DNA of 64,000 bases, taken from contig NZ_FSRK01000001.1 of the NCBI RefSeq assembly GCF_900141765.1, positions 1,612,001 through 1,676,000 of the forward strand. Reading direction: 5' to 3'. Positions within the stretch are counted from its first letter, which is position 1. Each line of letters starts with the position of its first letter. Shown one piece after another: positions 46,031-56,062 of the stretch. A program made the position numbers and the translations under genes. The stretch is from Epilithonimonas zeae (GTDB taxonomy: Bacteria; Bacteroidota; Bacteroidia; Flavobacteriales; Weeksellaceae). The notes under the pieces were generated by a model. It made no database searches and was not told the origin of the DNA. It was given only the letters and a program-made list of their open reading frames with translations.

Positions 46031-46346
46031 AACGTTAGTTTTTTCTAATTTATATATTCTTACTGACATTTATCCCTTTAGTTAATATTGAATATCAACG
46101 ACTAATAAAAGGTTTTCTAACGGAAGCCCCTCCCTTCGTCAGGCTCAGGACATGCTAATCTCGAATGCTAACCGCAATATTTAACATTGTAAGGCTGAGC
46201 TTATCGAAGTCCTTATTTGTAAAAGCGATATTATTTTTAATGTTTTCATAATCTTAAAGTTTAATGGTCAATTTTTACTGTGTTATATTTAGATGTCCCT
46301 ATTGGCCGAAATAGGATAAGTTGAATATTGATCATTCGCTCCATCA
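46031..46346. other. Intergenic region, no features
   Basis: About 300 bases with no coding frame, terminator or repeat that I can support. Confidence 0.4.
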
Positions 46347-46964
46347 CTATGGTTTTAGTTTTTTGAGTGCAGCATCTATGTCAATAGGAGGACCTACAAA
46401 GGCGTTGTTTTTCATTAAAGCTGCCAAAACTTCCGGTTCAAAGTTTTCCCGAAGCATATCATCATTCATATATCCGATTTTTGAAAATACCTGATAAAAT
46501 TTTTCCAAACTCGGCGAAATTGGTTGATGGATGATCAAAAGTTCACCGGGATTATTGTCATAAGGATTGGCATAGGTATGTGCCGTACCTCTTGGTACAA
46601 ATACAGTATCGCCTTTTTTGCCCATAAAAATTTCTTCGTTAATCTGAAACAAAAATTCCCCGGAAATCACGTAAAAAATCTCGTCATCCTGATGATGGAT
46701 ATGCAAACCGGGACCACCTTTTTCCAGGTTAGATTTTGCTACATCCGCACCAATGTATAGTTGATTTTCCGTGTCTTTTGAAGAGATGATACAACGGCCG
46801 AAATTGGCTTCCGATGTTGTGTCTTTTCCGAAGTAACGGCTTTCATCAGCCCGTACAAATAGTGATTTTCCCTTTTTGTATCTGAATGTAAAATCTGCCC
46901 ATTTAGCAAACGACAATATCGGAAGTGCAAGCAGAGAAGCTGTTAAAAAATTACGTCTTTTCAT
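46347..46964 (-). CDS. Exported cupin-domain protein with Tat-type signal
   Basis: 205 aa starting MKRRNFLTASLLALPILSFA, a twin-arginine-like signal. The cupin core has HIHHQDDEIFYVISGEFLFQ (metal-binding HxH...E) and PRGTAHTYANPYD. Such proteins bind a metal and often act on small molecules or sense them. It is the last gene of the leftward cluster of exported proteins, 17 bases after the small Ig-like protein. The reaction is unknown. Confidence 0.82.
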   Translation of the reverse strand: MKRRNFLTASLLALPILSFAKWADFTFRYKKGKSLFVRADESRYFGKDTTSEANFGRCIISSKDTENQLYIGADVAKSNLEKGGPGLHIHHQDDEIFYVISGEFLFQINEEIFMGKKGDTVFVPRGTAHTYANPYDNNPGELLIIHQPISPSLEKFYQVFSKIGYMNDDMLRENFEPEVLAALMKNNAFVGPPIDIDAALKKLKP

Positions 46965-46981
46965 TTTTCTGTAGTTTGTAA

Positions 46982-47413
46982 TTAATCAATTAAAACAGGC
47001 CGGGTTCTATCATATACCGTAATGGTTTTTGCTGTTTTGCCATCACTCGCTTTTATGACGAAGCTTTCTTCATAGCCGGCATTGGTAAGCTCAATATTTT
47101 CAATTTTCCAGGTGCCGTGGCGATTGGTCTTTAAAGAATAAGTACGGTTGAGTCTTTTTAACGGTCCTTCGCCTTTGGTAATTTTAGTTCCATTATTATT
47201 GTTGGTTTTGTAATAAGTACTAATGATGCTTAGCTTTACCACAGCGTTGGGTTCGGAACCTCCATATATTTTGTAAGTACCCCGGACTTTTTGATTGTTT
47301 TTGGGATATACAATCGTGACTTCTTTCTGTTTCTTGCTTTGGCTTTTGACTTCGTTACTTGTAAGGAGTAATAAAAAAGCGCCACATAAGATGATGATAT
47401 TCTTCATAATCAT
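46982..47413 (-). CDS. Small exported Ig-like protein
   Basis: 143 aa with a signal peptide (about 1-24) and one bacterial Ig-like sandwich: VTIVYPKNNQKVRGTYKIYG, AVVKLSIIS, TWKIENIELTNAGYEESFVI. Its ATG overlaps the stop of the preceding gene (ATGA), so translation is coupled. It shares its domain style with the 328-aa protein two genes upstream. Function unknown, probably part of a surface complex. Confidence 0.68.
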   Translation of the reverse strand: MIMKNIIILCGAFLLLLTSNEVKSQSKKQKEVTIVYPKNNQKVRGTYKIYGGSEPNAVVKLSIISTYYKTNNNNGTKITKGEGPLKRLNRTYSLKTNRHGTWKIENIELTNAGYEESFVIKASDGKTAKTITVYDRTRPVLID

Positions 47414-48105
47414 TTTAATTTTTGTTTTATGAGATGAAAAGCTTTAACCCAATCATTGTCATCTATTTTATTGCTGGAAACATCATCCTGAAATTTTGTT
47501 TTGGTGATATAAAATTGACGCTCCACAACCTTAAAATACAACTGAAATGAGGGCAAATAGTAAATACGTGGAAGATTTATTTCTGTGGATGAAAATTTTC
47601 TTGGAATAATTTTATAGGTGTTGATTAATTTTCCTTTACGAAAATGCTTTAAGCCTTCTTTTGTAGATATTTCAATTTGGTCATCATATTCAAAACCCTT
47701 CAACTCTTTCGCTTCGTTTTTAGAAATATAAAACAATACATTTTCTATATTTTCTTGATTAGCATTTTTCGTAGGTCTTGGTACTATTCCAAAATCTCCA
47801 ACGGTATAGCCTTCCGCTACAAATTTGTCTACTCTTCTTCCTATTCCAAATCGTGCGACCTGTTTACATTGGCTGTCATAAAAGATTCTACCATTGTAAC
47901 AATCCATACAGCGTCTATCACTTTTTATAGAAAACTCATATACCTTTCTATTTCCGCTGAGCTCAATCATTCTTTCAAATTTTATCTTGCTGAGACTACC
48001 AACATTTTCTTTTTCAAGTTCTTTTAAACAATCTGTGAGTTCCTGCGTCTGATAAAAATTGGCAAACAGGCAGAATATCAAATTAATTATTCTAAGCTTT
48101 TTCAT
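47410..48105 (-). CDS. Exported protein of unknown function
   Basis: 231 aa with a probable signal peptide (about 1-20). A pair of cysteines in DRRCMDCYNGRIFYDSQCKQ may form a disulphide or metal site. The rest is mixed alpha/beta with strands such as IYYLPSFQLYFKVVERQFYI. No family is recognised. Translationally coupled to genes on both sides. Confidence 0.62.
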   Translation of the reverse strand: MKKLRIINLIFCLFANFYQTQELTDCLKELEKENVGSLSKIKFERMIELSGNRKVYEFSIKSDRRCMDCYNGRIFYDSQCKQVARFGIGRRVDKFVAEGYTVGDFGIVPRPTKNANQENIENVLFYISKNEAKELKGFEYDDQIEISTKEGLKHFRKGKLINTYKIIPRKFSSTEINLPRIYYLPSFQLYFKVVERQFYITKTKFQDDVSSNKIDDNDWVKAFHLIKQKLK

Positions 48106-49091
48106 CAGATGGCTTTGGTTTTCATTCGGGAAACTTGGATGGTTTTAGAATGCACTGCTTCTCCTTTTTCATTTACAAGACTTGCCGTAATGGTATAATT
48201 GTTTGCCCAATAGGAATAGTCATTTGATTTTTTAATCAGTTTGATTTCGTCTGTAATCCACATTTTCATTAAAGAATTGTAACGTACATTGTAAGTTCCC
48301 CAAAGCGCATTGTCTACTGTAGTTGTATTTTTATCAATCTTCGGGATAGGGAAAATTGGACCTACATTCCCAATTTTTATCTCAGTTTTGGACTTGTAGC
48401 CCGAAAATCGAACTTCCACTCTCACCAACGCACCTTCTGGAGCTTCTCCACTAATGTAGAATCCGTCCTGACCAACATTTTTGTTATCAAATGGCGAAAT
48501 GATTTTGAAATTGGATATAGCACCACCCTTGATAAGACCTTCATCTTTTTGGGGTTGTCCCGATGAGCTATTATCATTGTTATTCTTTGCCGGGATTTTC
48601 ATCGGAATGGTTTTCAGAAATAATTTTGGCGAAGTTTTGTATTCGATATTTTTACTCTCGTAGCGGTATGATCCTAATTGTTGGGAAATAAAGGCAAATA
48701 TTTTTGTATTGATAGCTTTCGGATCAAACAAAACCTGAATAGGCGGACTTTGCCAAATGCCTTTTTCATCCGCTTTGATACTGAACTCCTGTGGATTGTG
48801 TTCCTTTGTACTTATTCGCAAGGTTGGTTTACCTGATGGATTTGCAGGAAAATTATAAATAGGATCGACCCGAAGATTGATAAAGGTATTCGGGTCTGCC
48901 TTACCCATAATCACGAAAGGTCCATCGATTACCGAACCAGCCGTTGGAAAGGTAATTACAGGATTATTTTTGATTTCCTGAGTGTTGGTTTTTCGTTTTT
49001 TTCCTAATTGTGCTTGTGCTTCATTGCTCATCATAAGAAGAATGAACAATGAAAAAATTGTTTTGGATAGATTAAAAATATTTGTTTTCAT
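48105..49091 (-). CDS. Exported protein with two Ig-like domains
   Basis: 328 aa with a signal peptide (about 1-27, ending NEAQAQ). Two Gmad2/Ig-like units are seen: PVITFPTAGSVIDGPFVIMG with NLRVDP, and FKIISPFDNKNVGQDGFYIS with VRVEVRFSG. The wording resembles the opening of the 143-aa protein. It probably binds a surface partner. It is followed, with a one-base overlap, by the 231-aa gene. Confidence 0.65.
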   Translation of the reverse strand: MKTNIFNLSKTIFSLFILLMMSNEAQAQLGKKRKTNTQEIKNNPVITFPTAGSVIDGPFVIMGKADPNTFINLRVDPIYNFPANPSGKPTLRISTKEHNPQEFSIKADEKGIWQSPPIQVLFDPKAINTKIFAFISQQLGSYRYESKNIEYKTSPKLFLKTIPMKIPAKNNNDNSSSGQPQKDEGLIKGGAISNFKIISPFDNKNVGQDGFYISGEAPEGALVRVEVRFSGYKSKTEIKIGNVGPIFPIPKIDKNTTTVDNALWGTYNVRYNSLMKMWITDEIKLIKKSNDYSYWANNYTITASLVNEKGEAVHSKTIQVSRMKTKAI

Positions 49092-49173
49092 AATGATGTG
49101 GTTAATGGTTAATTATTTAATCATACATTTTTTTAAGAATAAGCGATTGATTATAAGTCTTTTATCTGTTTTC

Positions 49174-50670
49174 TTAATCTTTTATAATCTTTCGGTTAAT
49201 AGCCTTACCAGCTTTTGTGGTGGCTGATATAATGTAGGTTCCTTTTGGAAGTTTGGATACATCTATGGTTTTACCAAAAGTAGAAACCTGTTTCACCAGT
49301 CTTCCCGAGAGGTCTGTGATGCTGATATTGCCGGCTTCTTCCGAAAAGTGGAGGATGTCTTTAGCGGGATTAGGGTAAATCGCAATTTCTTTTTTATTAA
49401 GATCTGTTGTAGCCAAATTAACCGTGCAACCTGCATCATAAGAATCTCCGGAGATTGTCCAGCCTTTGTTGTTGATAAGGATATTTCTGTGAGTTTGCCC
49501 AGCAGATCCGTATGTTCTTCCTAAACTTCCGAGAGTTCTGCCTGTTGGTGTACTGGGGTTTTCGACCCAGCCTTTTAGGGTTTTGCTGTAATTTTCACAA
49601 CCCATTCCAGAATTATTGAGCATACTTTGTAAATTAACATTACTATTCAAAGTCCAGCTCCCGATGTTTTGATTGAATGCAGTTGCGTCAATGAACATAA
49701 TACCCATATCGGTAACCTTAGACGTGTCCCAACTCCCGATGTTTTGGTTAAATGCAGTTGCATCATAAAACATAGCACTCATAATGTTAACCTTAGACGT
49801 ATCCCAATTCCCAATGTTTTGGTTGAATGCAGTTGCGCCTGCAAACATAGCGTACATATCGGTAACCTTAGACGTATCCCAGCTCCCGATGTTTTGGTTG
49901 AAGGCTTTTGCACCAGAAAACATACCATACATCATAGTAACCTTAGAGGTGTTCCAACTTCCGATGTTTTGGTTGAATGCAGTTGCGCCAGAAAACATCT
50001 GATACATTTTGGTAACCTTAGACGTGTCCCAATTCCCGATGTTTTGGTTGAATGCAGTTGCATTTAGAAATATTCCAGCCATATTCGTAACATTAGACGT
50101 GTTCCAGCTTCCGATGTTTTGGTTGAAGGCTGTTGTACCAGAAAACATCTGATACATATTGATAACATTAGATGTGTTCCAACTATCAGCGTTTGGGATT
50201 GTGGTTAGTGAGGTACAATCCTGAAACAAATAAACCATATTGGTTACGTTGGAAAAATTCGGAATATCAGTAGCCGTAATTTTCAGATTGGAACACTGGT
50301 AAAACATACCGCTTAAATTAGTATCCCAAGCCGTAGTTCCCCATTGTTGGAGTTCGGATAATTTTTTCCGTGTGTTTGAGGAGGAGTTGTCAAAATTGAA
50401 TCTAAAAGTAGAACTTGGCGTTATCGTTACAATGTATTCTCCTACCGAGGGAAATGTAATGGTTGTATTGCCACTTGCCCCGCTTCCGCTTCCCGTGACC
50501 AAAGGATTGTCAGGTTTCACATAGTTGTAGGAGTAAGCACCTACTGTCGGGATTGTAATTTGGATAGAATTGTCACCATTGGCATTGGTATTCCATTTTG
50601 TGATGATTGGTGTTGCGTGCATCAGTGCTGTAAAGACAGCAAACAGGAGTAAGAAGATTTTTGTTTTCAT
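49174..50670 (-). CDS. BspA-type (DUF285) surface protein with T9SS sorting domain
   Basis: About 498 aa from ATG 50670; an upstream extension to 50781 has no natural start. Signal peptide ([19 protein letters not shown]), an N-terminal beta domain, then seven 25-residue repeats with AFNQNIG(S/N)W(N/D)TS(K/N)V followed by a MF block, and a type A T9SS C-terminal domain ([52 protein letters not shown]). DUF285 proteins are often surface adhesins. The Por secretion machinery lies outside the window. Confidence 0.9.
   Translation of the reverse strand: MKTKIFLLLFAVFTALMHATPIITKWNTNANGDNSIQITIPTVGAYSYNYVKPDNPLVTGSGSGASGNTTITFPSVGEYIVTITPSSTFRFNFDNSSSNTRKKLSELQQWGTTAWDTNLSGMFYQCSNLKITATDIPNFSNVTNMVYLFQDCTSLTTIPNADSWNTSNVINMYQMFSGTTAFNQNIGSWNTSNVTNMAGIFLNATAFNQNIGNWDTSKVTKMYQMFSGATAFNQNIGSWNTSKVTMMYGMFSGAKAFNQNIGSWDTSKVTDMYAMFAGATAFNQNIGNWDTSKVNIMSAMFYDATAFNQNIGSWDTSKVTDMGIMFIDATAFNQNIGSWTLNSNVNLQSMLNNSGMGCENYSKTLKGWVENPSTPTGRTLGSLGRTYGSAGQTHRNILINNKGWTISGDSYDAGCTVNLATTDLNKKEIAIYPNPAKDILHFSEEAGNISITDLSGRLVKQVSTFGKTIDVSKLPKGTYIISATTKAGKAINRKIIKD
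49645..50169 (-). repeat. Seven tandem 75-base repeats within the surface protein gene
   Basis: The word GATGTTTTG occurs every 75 bases from 49663 to 50113 and surrounding bases are nearly identical between units. The DNA identity is higher than coding needs require, which suggests recent expansion or gene conversion. The repeats encode the AFNQNIG units. Opposite-strand ORFs through the array are mere shadows. Confidence 0.85.
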
Positions 50671-50695
50671 AATGATATTTTTAATTACTAATTCA

Positions 50696-51286
50696 TTATT
50701 TTTTTTTAGATGGCGTTTTCGGTGGAATGGGTTGAGGATTGAGAATGACTTTGTCCTTCGGATGTACGATGATTGGACCATTTTTAATATCCTTGGGTGT
50801 TTTCCACCTTTTGTAATCGTCTATGTCGATAGCAGCATTCCATATTGCAGATTTTCTGCCTTGGTAGAGTTGATAGATAAATAATGAATATTCTGTTTTC
50901 CCGGCAACCAGCTTTACATTGGGTTTATGGTAAGGCAAAGGTTCCACATAGAGGTTGTGAAGTTGCCAGTTTCCGTATGGGGCAAGACTCACTTTTATGA
51001 TGCTTTTATTTACATATTGTTTGGGGTCACCTTCTCTGTAATAAGTTACTTGAAATTCACTCACAATTTCGGACTGCGGAGCCCATACACTATTGCGTAT
51101 TTCCGAAAATGCTATTCCTTTAACATCGAATGGCATTGGAGTCGTCATTCTTCTTCCGGAAGGCTGGCCTACAACTTGTGGTGTTGTAAGGTCTTGTGCT
51201 TGCAATACTTGACTGATATTTATGATTAGAAGTAAACTGATTCGTAGTATGCTCCTAAAATGTACATTAAAAATATTGGTAATCAT
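50696..51286 (-). CDS. Exported protein of unknown function
   Basis: About 196 aa from ATG 51286 with a signal peptide ([19 protein letters not shown]). A possible beta-sandwich ([42 protein letters not shown]) ends in a Pro/Lys-rich tail ([14 protein letters not shown]). Its style recalls the Ig-like proteins downstream. Located 25 bases before the T9SS surface protein, so probably in its operon. Confidence 0.62.
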   Translation of the reverse strand: MITNIFNVHFRSILRISLLLIINISQVLQAQDLTTPQVVGQPSGRRMTTPMPFDVKGIAFSEIRNSVWAPQSEIVSEFQVTYYREGDPKQYVNKSIIKVSLAPYGNWQLHNLYVEPLPYHKPNVKLVAGKTEYSLFIYQLYQGRKSAIWNAAIDIDDYKRWKTPKDIKNGPIIVHPKDKVILNPQPIPPKTPSKKK

Positions 51287-51305
51287 AATGATCTTTATTT
51301 TGAAA

Positions 51306-51971
51306 TTATTGTTTTTGGAAAGTTCCAATTTGCTGAGCAAAAGGAAAAAGATCCCTGTAACCTTCTAATTTACCATCTACCAGAATCCATAGAGATCGTT
51401 TGTTTGCTTCAATTGAATATGCAGCGATGTTTTTAATAATTTTATATTCGTGATTAGGATCAATCGGATTAGGATATGATTCGGAATAATGAGTGCCAGA
51501 GAACCTTAAATTTACAGCATACTGGGTATTGGTTCCCGGAACTCTCCACGATCCAACATAGGTATTGCCATTGAGCTGGTTTGTATTGGAAATTTTCACT
51601 AATGCTAATTTGTAATTAAGTTGATCCGCATTATTGGATGATACAATCGTTTTATTTTGAATCTTAAATTCTCTGACAACGTAACCTGCACTATAAATTT
51701 TTACGATGCCATCTACAAAAGTGTAATTGTAATTATAACCTTCAATTGGTGCAAAGGTGTGGTACTCAATAGATTTCCCTTGAGCTTCCTTTTCAAAAGT
51801 TAGAATAAAAGTTGAAAATTGATTATCATCCTTTGCCAATGCTACAAGCACATAATCTGTAATATCAAATGGTTCTTCTACAGTTTCTGGTTCTTTGCCA
51901 TTGTCGTCATTTCTGCAATACAACAATCCAATCAGAAGCAGTAATAGCGAAATTATTTTAAGTGTTTTCAT
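51306..51971 (-). CDS. Exported lipoprotein-like protein of unknown function
   Basis: 221 aa with signal peptide and lipobox-like LLIGLLYC; the cysteine at about residue 19 fits a lipid anchor. The body is beta-rich (FSTFILTFEKEAQG, NYTFVDGIVKIYSAGYVVREF, NTYVGSWRVPGTNTQYAVNLRF). It ends 19 bases before the next gene. No family recognised. Confidence 0.65.
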   Translation of the reverse strand: MKTLKIISLLLLLIGLLYCRNDDNGKEPETVEEPFDITDYVLVALAKDDNQFSTFILTFEKEAQGKSIEYHTFAPIEGYNYNYTFVDGIVKIYSAGYVVREFKIQNKTIVSSNNADQLNYKLALVKISNTNQLNGNTYVGSWRVPGTNTQYAVNLRFSGTHYSESYPNPIDPNHEYKIIKNIAAYSIEANKRSLWILVDGKLEGYRDLFPFAQQIGTFQKQ

Positions 51972-52124
51972 AATGATATTTTTTAATTATTCGGATTGAT
52001 TATTCTGTTAACAAATTCTATAATGAATTCGAATTCTTACCCAAACTTTATCAGTTTTTTTTGTAGATATTAAGACAATGATTAGAAGCATTATCAGAAT
52101 GAGTGAAAGCCTGGAATTGCTTTT

Positions 52125-52505
52125 TTATTGTAATCTCTTAACTGCAAGTCCGTTTATTCCTTGGTTTCTCATTTTGCAGGTATCTTCAATCACAGAAAAA
52201 CGCAAAGAATCTTGAGCGAAAAATGCGATTTTATATTTCCCTTCGTATTGCTCATTACAAAGTGAATCAGAAATAATCATTACATCTCCTTCAATCGTAT
52301 ATTTACCCGTGACAAATAATTTTCCGTCGGTAAATCCATCATAGTTATTATCTGCACCAAAATGCGCCTTCAAAACATACGGTTTTCCATTATGGCTTAG
52401 ATGGGCATCCCAATCACCAATTATAGTAGTATCTGTTTTTGAATTACTACTCTGACAAGACATCAACAAACAAGTTGTAATAAGACTAAAAATTAAAGTT
52501 TTCAT
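52125..52505 (-). CDS. Small lipoprotein
   Basis: 126 aa with a lipoprotein signal (MKTLIFSLITTCLLMSCQSS, lipobox LMSC). The remainder is a beta-rich lipocalin-like pattern (TTIIGDWDAHLSHNGKPYVL, GKLFVTGKYTIEGDVMIISD). Two cysteines (SLCNEQYEG, EDTCKMRN) may form a disulphide. It is 153 bases before the next gene, so it may have its own promoter or be the first gene of the exported cluster. Confidence 0.68.
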   Translation of the reverse strand: MKTLIFSLITTCLLMSCQSSNSKTDTTIIGDWDAHLSHNGKPYVLKAHFGADNNYDGFTDGKLFVTGKYTIEGDVMIISDSLCNEQYEGKYKIAFFAQDSLRFSVIEDTCKMRNQGINGLAVKRLQ

Positions 52506-52568
52506 AATTGTAAAAATTTATTGGATATTTCTTATTTCGATAGTCCAAAGCTACATTCAGAAATAAAA

Positions 52569-52599
52569 AAAAGCATTTGCTCTTGTTGCAAATGCTTTT
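52569..52599 (-). terminator. Terminator after the hybrid sensor gene
   Basis: Arms AAAAGCATTTGC and GCAAATGCTTTT with a 7-base loop; on the minus strand a T run follows. It lies 200 bases past the sensor stop codon and insulates it from the lipoprotein gene. Confidence 0.75.
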
Positions 52600-52796
52600 G
52601 ATATTGTGCGTTTTAACGAATGATTACTGTATGTTTTGATTTTGTTTCATATTACTTTGAATTTGTTGCAAATGAAAAACCTTAATGCTCAAAATCCAGC
52701 ATCTTCATCAAAAAGAGTCAAGTATTAAAACATCAAAAAGATATATGAAATTTTGAAAAGTCAGGGATTTGTGCTAAATGCTAGGGTATTTAAAAA

Positions 52797-55739
52797 CTAA
52801 TCTTTATTAACTGCACTTGGTGGATAGCCAAAATATTTTGCAAAACTGGTAGAAAAATTTGCAGGATTTCCGTAGCCCACCATAAAACCTACTTCCGCAA
52901 TGGAGCCTGTCTTTTTTTCCAATAGTTCGTGTGCTTTTTGCATACGAATGGTGCGCAAAAGTTCCCCTGGACTTTGATTAATTAATGCTTTGAGTTTCCT
53001 GTGAAGTTGCGTTCGGCTAAGACCAACTTCGCTTCCCAAAGACTCTGCACTTAGTTGTACATCATCTATCCGATCATGAATAATGTCTTTTATTTTTGAT
53101 AAGAATGATTGTTCTATTGATGGCAATTCGGAAATTTCGTTCAGCCAACCATTATTTTGAGAAAATTTTAATCTTAATTTTTGACGTGTCGTAATAAGAT
53201 TTTCGATGATTGCTATCAATTCTGTTTTATCGAACGGTTTTGCAAGATATGCATCGGCACCAGATCTTATCCCATAGATTTTGCTGTCTTGATCGGTTTT
53301 TGCCGTGAGCATAACAATCGGAATGTGGCTTGTGCGCTCATCATTTTTGAGAGTATCGCAGAGTTCATATCCATTTTTCCTGGGCATCATAAGATCGGTG
53401 ATCACCAAATCGGGTACCATATCTTGGGCTATTTGTATTCCTTCTGCGCCGTTACTGGCTGATAGAACTTGGTAGTTATTCTTTAATGTAATTTCTATAA
53501 ATTCACGAAGTTGCTCATTGTCTTCAGCTATTAAAACAGTTTCTTTATTTTCGTTAAGTAATTCATCTTCAAATAATTCAAGGTTATTGTCATTGTTGTA
53601 AATTTCAGTTAGGGGTGATGTTACCGTCACACCTTTATTTTTATCCGCAGAGAGATAAGGTAATGAAACGGTGAAAGCTGAGCCTATATTTTCTTCGCTA
53701 TTTACTTCAATACTTCCATTTAACAGTTCCACCAATTCCTTCACTAAAGCTAATCCAACACCTGCACCTTCTCTATCGCGAGAATCTGAAGCATCTACTT
53801 GGTAAAACCGATCAAAGATATAGGGCAACTTTTCTTTTTTAATGCCAATTCCTTTATCAATTACTTTAATTTCAAAATAATTTTCATTCAATTTTTGTAA
53901 TATGACATCTACAGAACCATTTTTCTCACTAAATTTTATCGCATTTGAAACCAAATTCTGTACAATTTTTTCAAACTTGTCAAGATCCGTTTGTACCCAA
54001 AGTTCCTGTTGCCTAGTTTCAAATTTCAGTTCAAGATGATGGTGCTCCGCTAAGGAACCAAATTGCTTCACGTGCAATTCCAACCATTTCACGATGTCGA
54101 TATTTTGATAATCCACCTTCATTTGCCCGCTTTCGAGACGGCTCAAATCCAAAAGTTGATTAATGAGTTGCAAAAGACGTTCGCTGTTTTTCAGGATATA
54201 TTGGGCGTATTGCTTTGCTGTGGCTTTGTCGGGATTTTGCAACAATTCTTTCGCAGGATTAATAATCAGTGTCAGTGGTGTCTTGAATTCGTGCGTCAGG
54301 TTTATAAAAAATCTAGATTTGGCAGCATCCATCACTTTCAGTTTTTCTGCCTGATCCCGAACTTGCGCCGTTCTCTCCAAAACTGTTTTTTCCAGATGAT
54401 CCGCCTGCTCGGAGATGAGTCTGATTTTTTCCAGTTCCTTCTCCAGATTTTCTTCGGATAGCTTTTTGTTTTCTACCAATTGAAAAGCGAGATTTCTGTT
54501 GGTATTTGCAATATCAATTGCCATATAAATCGAAAATAAAATGGGCATCAGCAGATTTCCCCAACCAAACAAAATCATCACTTGTTGTACCGTAAACCAT
54601 CCGAACTGGTTAGAACCTGCTATAGTTCCCATTATTATAAATATGAACATTCCTACAAGAAGCAACCACAATTTTTTGTTTCCATTTTTGATGGCTTTTA
54701 ATAAGAAAATTATTGCATCGGCAAAGAAAATAAGCACAAATATATTTTGATGCCATTTTTGAAACCACATTATTTTAAAATCGTACCACGATTCATACCA
54801 ATTCAATAATAGATAAATTGCGACAGGAACCGAGGCCAAAAGCATAATAACAGTACGTTTCAGAGGTATTTTACCAAAAGCTGCATAATATAATAAGAGA
54901 AATCCAAACGTAAAATGTAGGGTCACAAATCCCATAAAGACTTTCATATAAAAGACTTGCCCAGTTGGACTCGTGGTCACAAAGGTCTGGTAACGAGCAT
55001 ATAATCCAATGGCGACGCAAGCAACAAAGAGAATGTAATAGAGATTAATTTTTAGTTTTGGATAAAAGATATAAATGAGCAAATGCAAAAGAATCAAGAT
55101 ACAAGCTGCAGCCACACTCATCAAGAGTTGATCCATCACGAATTTGTCTGCTTTTTGCTTCGCATTCATTGTTTGAAAATCCTGTAAACTCGCCTGAAAG
55201 CCGTAAAAATTAGGATAGGGCGCATCATAATTGGAATATCGAATCGCAATCAAATGTGAAAGAGTATCAGTAATTGCGAGCGGAATACTGAGGTAAGGTT
55301 GCCTACTTGCTACCATATTTTCTTTCGAATCACCAACTTTTCCTATGGTCACTATTTTTTTTCCGTCCAGATAGACTTCTGACGCGCCATCGTGGTTGAT
55401 CGACATTGCCCAGGTATCGGTTAAATTTGCTTCTGATTTTTTAACCTTAATTCTAAACCAGCCAATTCCCGTCCAGCCTTTTGGCATTGGCGCTTTACTA
55501 TATTTATCTTTCCCGAAATTGGTGTTGGAAATAATTTGCCACGACTCATCAGAAAATTTCGGACTCGCAAATTCTATTTTATCTCCGGGATGAAACCTCC
55601 AGTGGAAATTTTGTAACCAGACGGGTTTTTCAATTTGTTGGTCTGTAAGGATAACAGTCTGAGATTGGGCGAACACAAAGACTTGTACTAAAAAAAATAG
55701 TACAATAAATATGCTTTTACAAGTCCGAAATTTCACCAT
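52797..55739 (-). CDS. Hybrid two-component sensor/regulator with AraC-type DNA-binding domain
   Basis: 980 aa combining a whole signalling pathway. In order: signal peptide (1-24); periplasmic galactose-binding-like domain (about 40-190); seven transmembrane helices (about 205-425); coiled coil; HisKA with H-box NLTHEFKTPLT near residue 482; HATPase with NLVSNAIKFSEK, DKGIGI and GAGVGLALV; a receiver (about 745-860) with phospho-acceptor Asp in DLVITDLMMPRKNG; and a C-terminal AraC helix-turn-helix with GLSRTQLHRKLKAL. It is the 7TMR-DISM-like form of Bacteroidota hybrid regulators. It lies next to the exported cluster, its plausible target. Confidence 0.93.
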   Translation of the reverse strand: MVKFRTCKSIFIVLFFLVQVFVFAQSQTVILTDQQIEKPVWLQNFHWRFHPGDKIEFASPKFSDESWQIISNTNFGKDKYSKAPMPKGWTGIGWFRIKVKKSEANLTDTWAMSINHDGASEVYLDGKKIVTIGKVGDSKENMVASRQPYLSIPLAITDTLSHLIAIRYSNYDAPYPNFYGFQASLQDFQTMNAKQKADKFVMDQLLMSVAAACILILLHLLIYIFYPKLKINLYYILFVACVAIGLYARYQTFVTTSPTGQVFYMKVFMGFVTLHFTFGFLLLYYAAFGKIPLKRTVIMLLASVPVAIYLLLNWYESWYDFKIMWFQKWHQNIFVLIFFADAIIFLLKAIKNGNKKLWLLLVGMFIFIIMGTIAGSNQFGWFTVQQVMILFGWGNLLMPILFSIYMAIDIANTNRNLAFQLVENKKLSEENLEKELEKIRLISEQADHLEKTVLERTAQVRDQAEKLKVMDAAKSRFFINLTHEFKTPLTLIINPAKELLQNPDKATAKQYAQYILKNSERLLQLINQLLDLSRLESGQMKVDYQNIDIVKWLELHVKQFGSLAEHHHLELKFETRQQELWVQTDLDKFEKIVQNLVSNAIKFSEKNGSVDVILQKLNENYFEIKVIDKGIGIKKEKLPYIFDRFYQVDASDSRDREGAGVGLALVKELVELLNGSIEVNSEENIGSAFTVSLPYLSADKNKGVTVTSPLTEIYNNDNNLELFEDELLNENKETVLIAEDNEQLREFIEITLKNNYQVLSASNGAEGIQIAQDMVPDLVITDLMMPRKNGYELCDTLKNDERTSHIPIVMLTAKTDQDSKIYGIRSGADAYLAKPFDKTELIAIIENLITTRQKLRLKFSQNNGWLNEISELPSIEQSFLSKIKDIIHDRIDDVQLSAESLGSEVGLSRTQLHRKLKALINQSPGELLRTIRMQKAHELLEKKTGSIAEVGFMVGYGNPANFSTSFAKYFGYPPSAVNKD

Positions 55740-56062
55740 TCGATTTTAATCAACAACTTGGTTAACATAGCTAAAATACTTTAATTTATTTTAAGAATGT
55801 TTAAATTTCATAAAAAATATTTTTGTAACAATATATTTTAATGTAACAGATCATATTTTTATAAAAATACTAACTCTGTAACTTTTATTCAATAAATCTA
55901 GATAAGCTATAAACTAAAAGATATTTTATTTTTTAGTTTGGTACATCAATATACAGTTTTCTACAGTAAATTATATCGCTAGTGAGTCACATCATTACTA
56001 TAGCTTAAAGTAGCAGATAAAGAATTATATTTGACTAATAATTTCAATAAACTTAGTGGACT
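55740..56062. other. Intergenic region with a TTTGGTACATCAATATAC word
   Basis: No gene. At 55937-55954 the minus strand holds a GTATATTGATGTACCAAA word related to those at 21177 and 30275-30398. Confidence 0.35.

Noticed and set aside
49669-50067. Plus-strand ORF with a repeated LVECSC pattern
   Set aside because: It is the antisense shadow of the 75-base repeats of the adhesin gene and has no start context.
49645-50169. Regular repeats suggesting a CRISPR array
   Set aside because: The period is 75 bases without unique spacers, and it is coding in frame on the minus strand.
50671-50781. N-terminal extension of the adhesin
   Set aside because: The signal peptide starts at ATG 50670; the extension is polar and has no start context.
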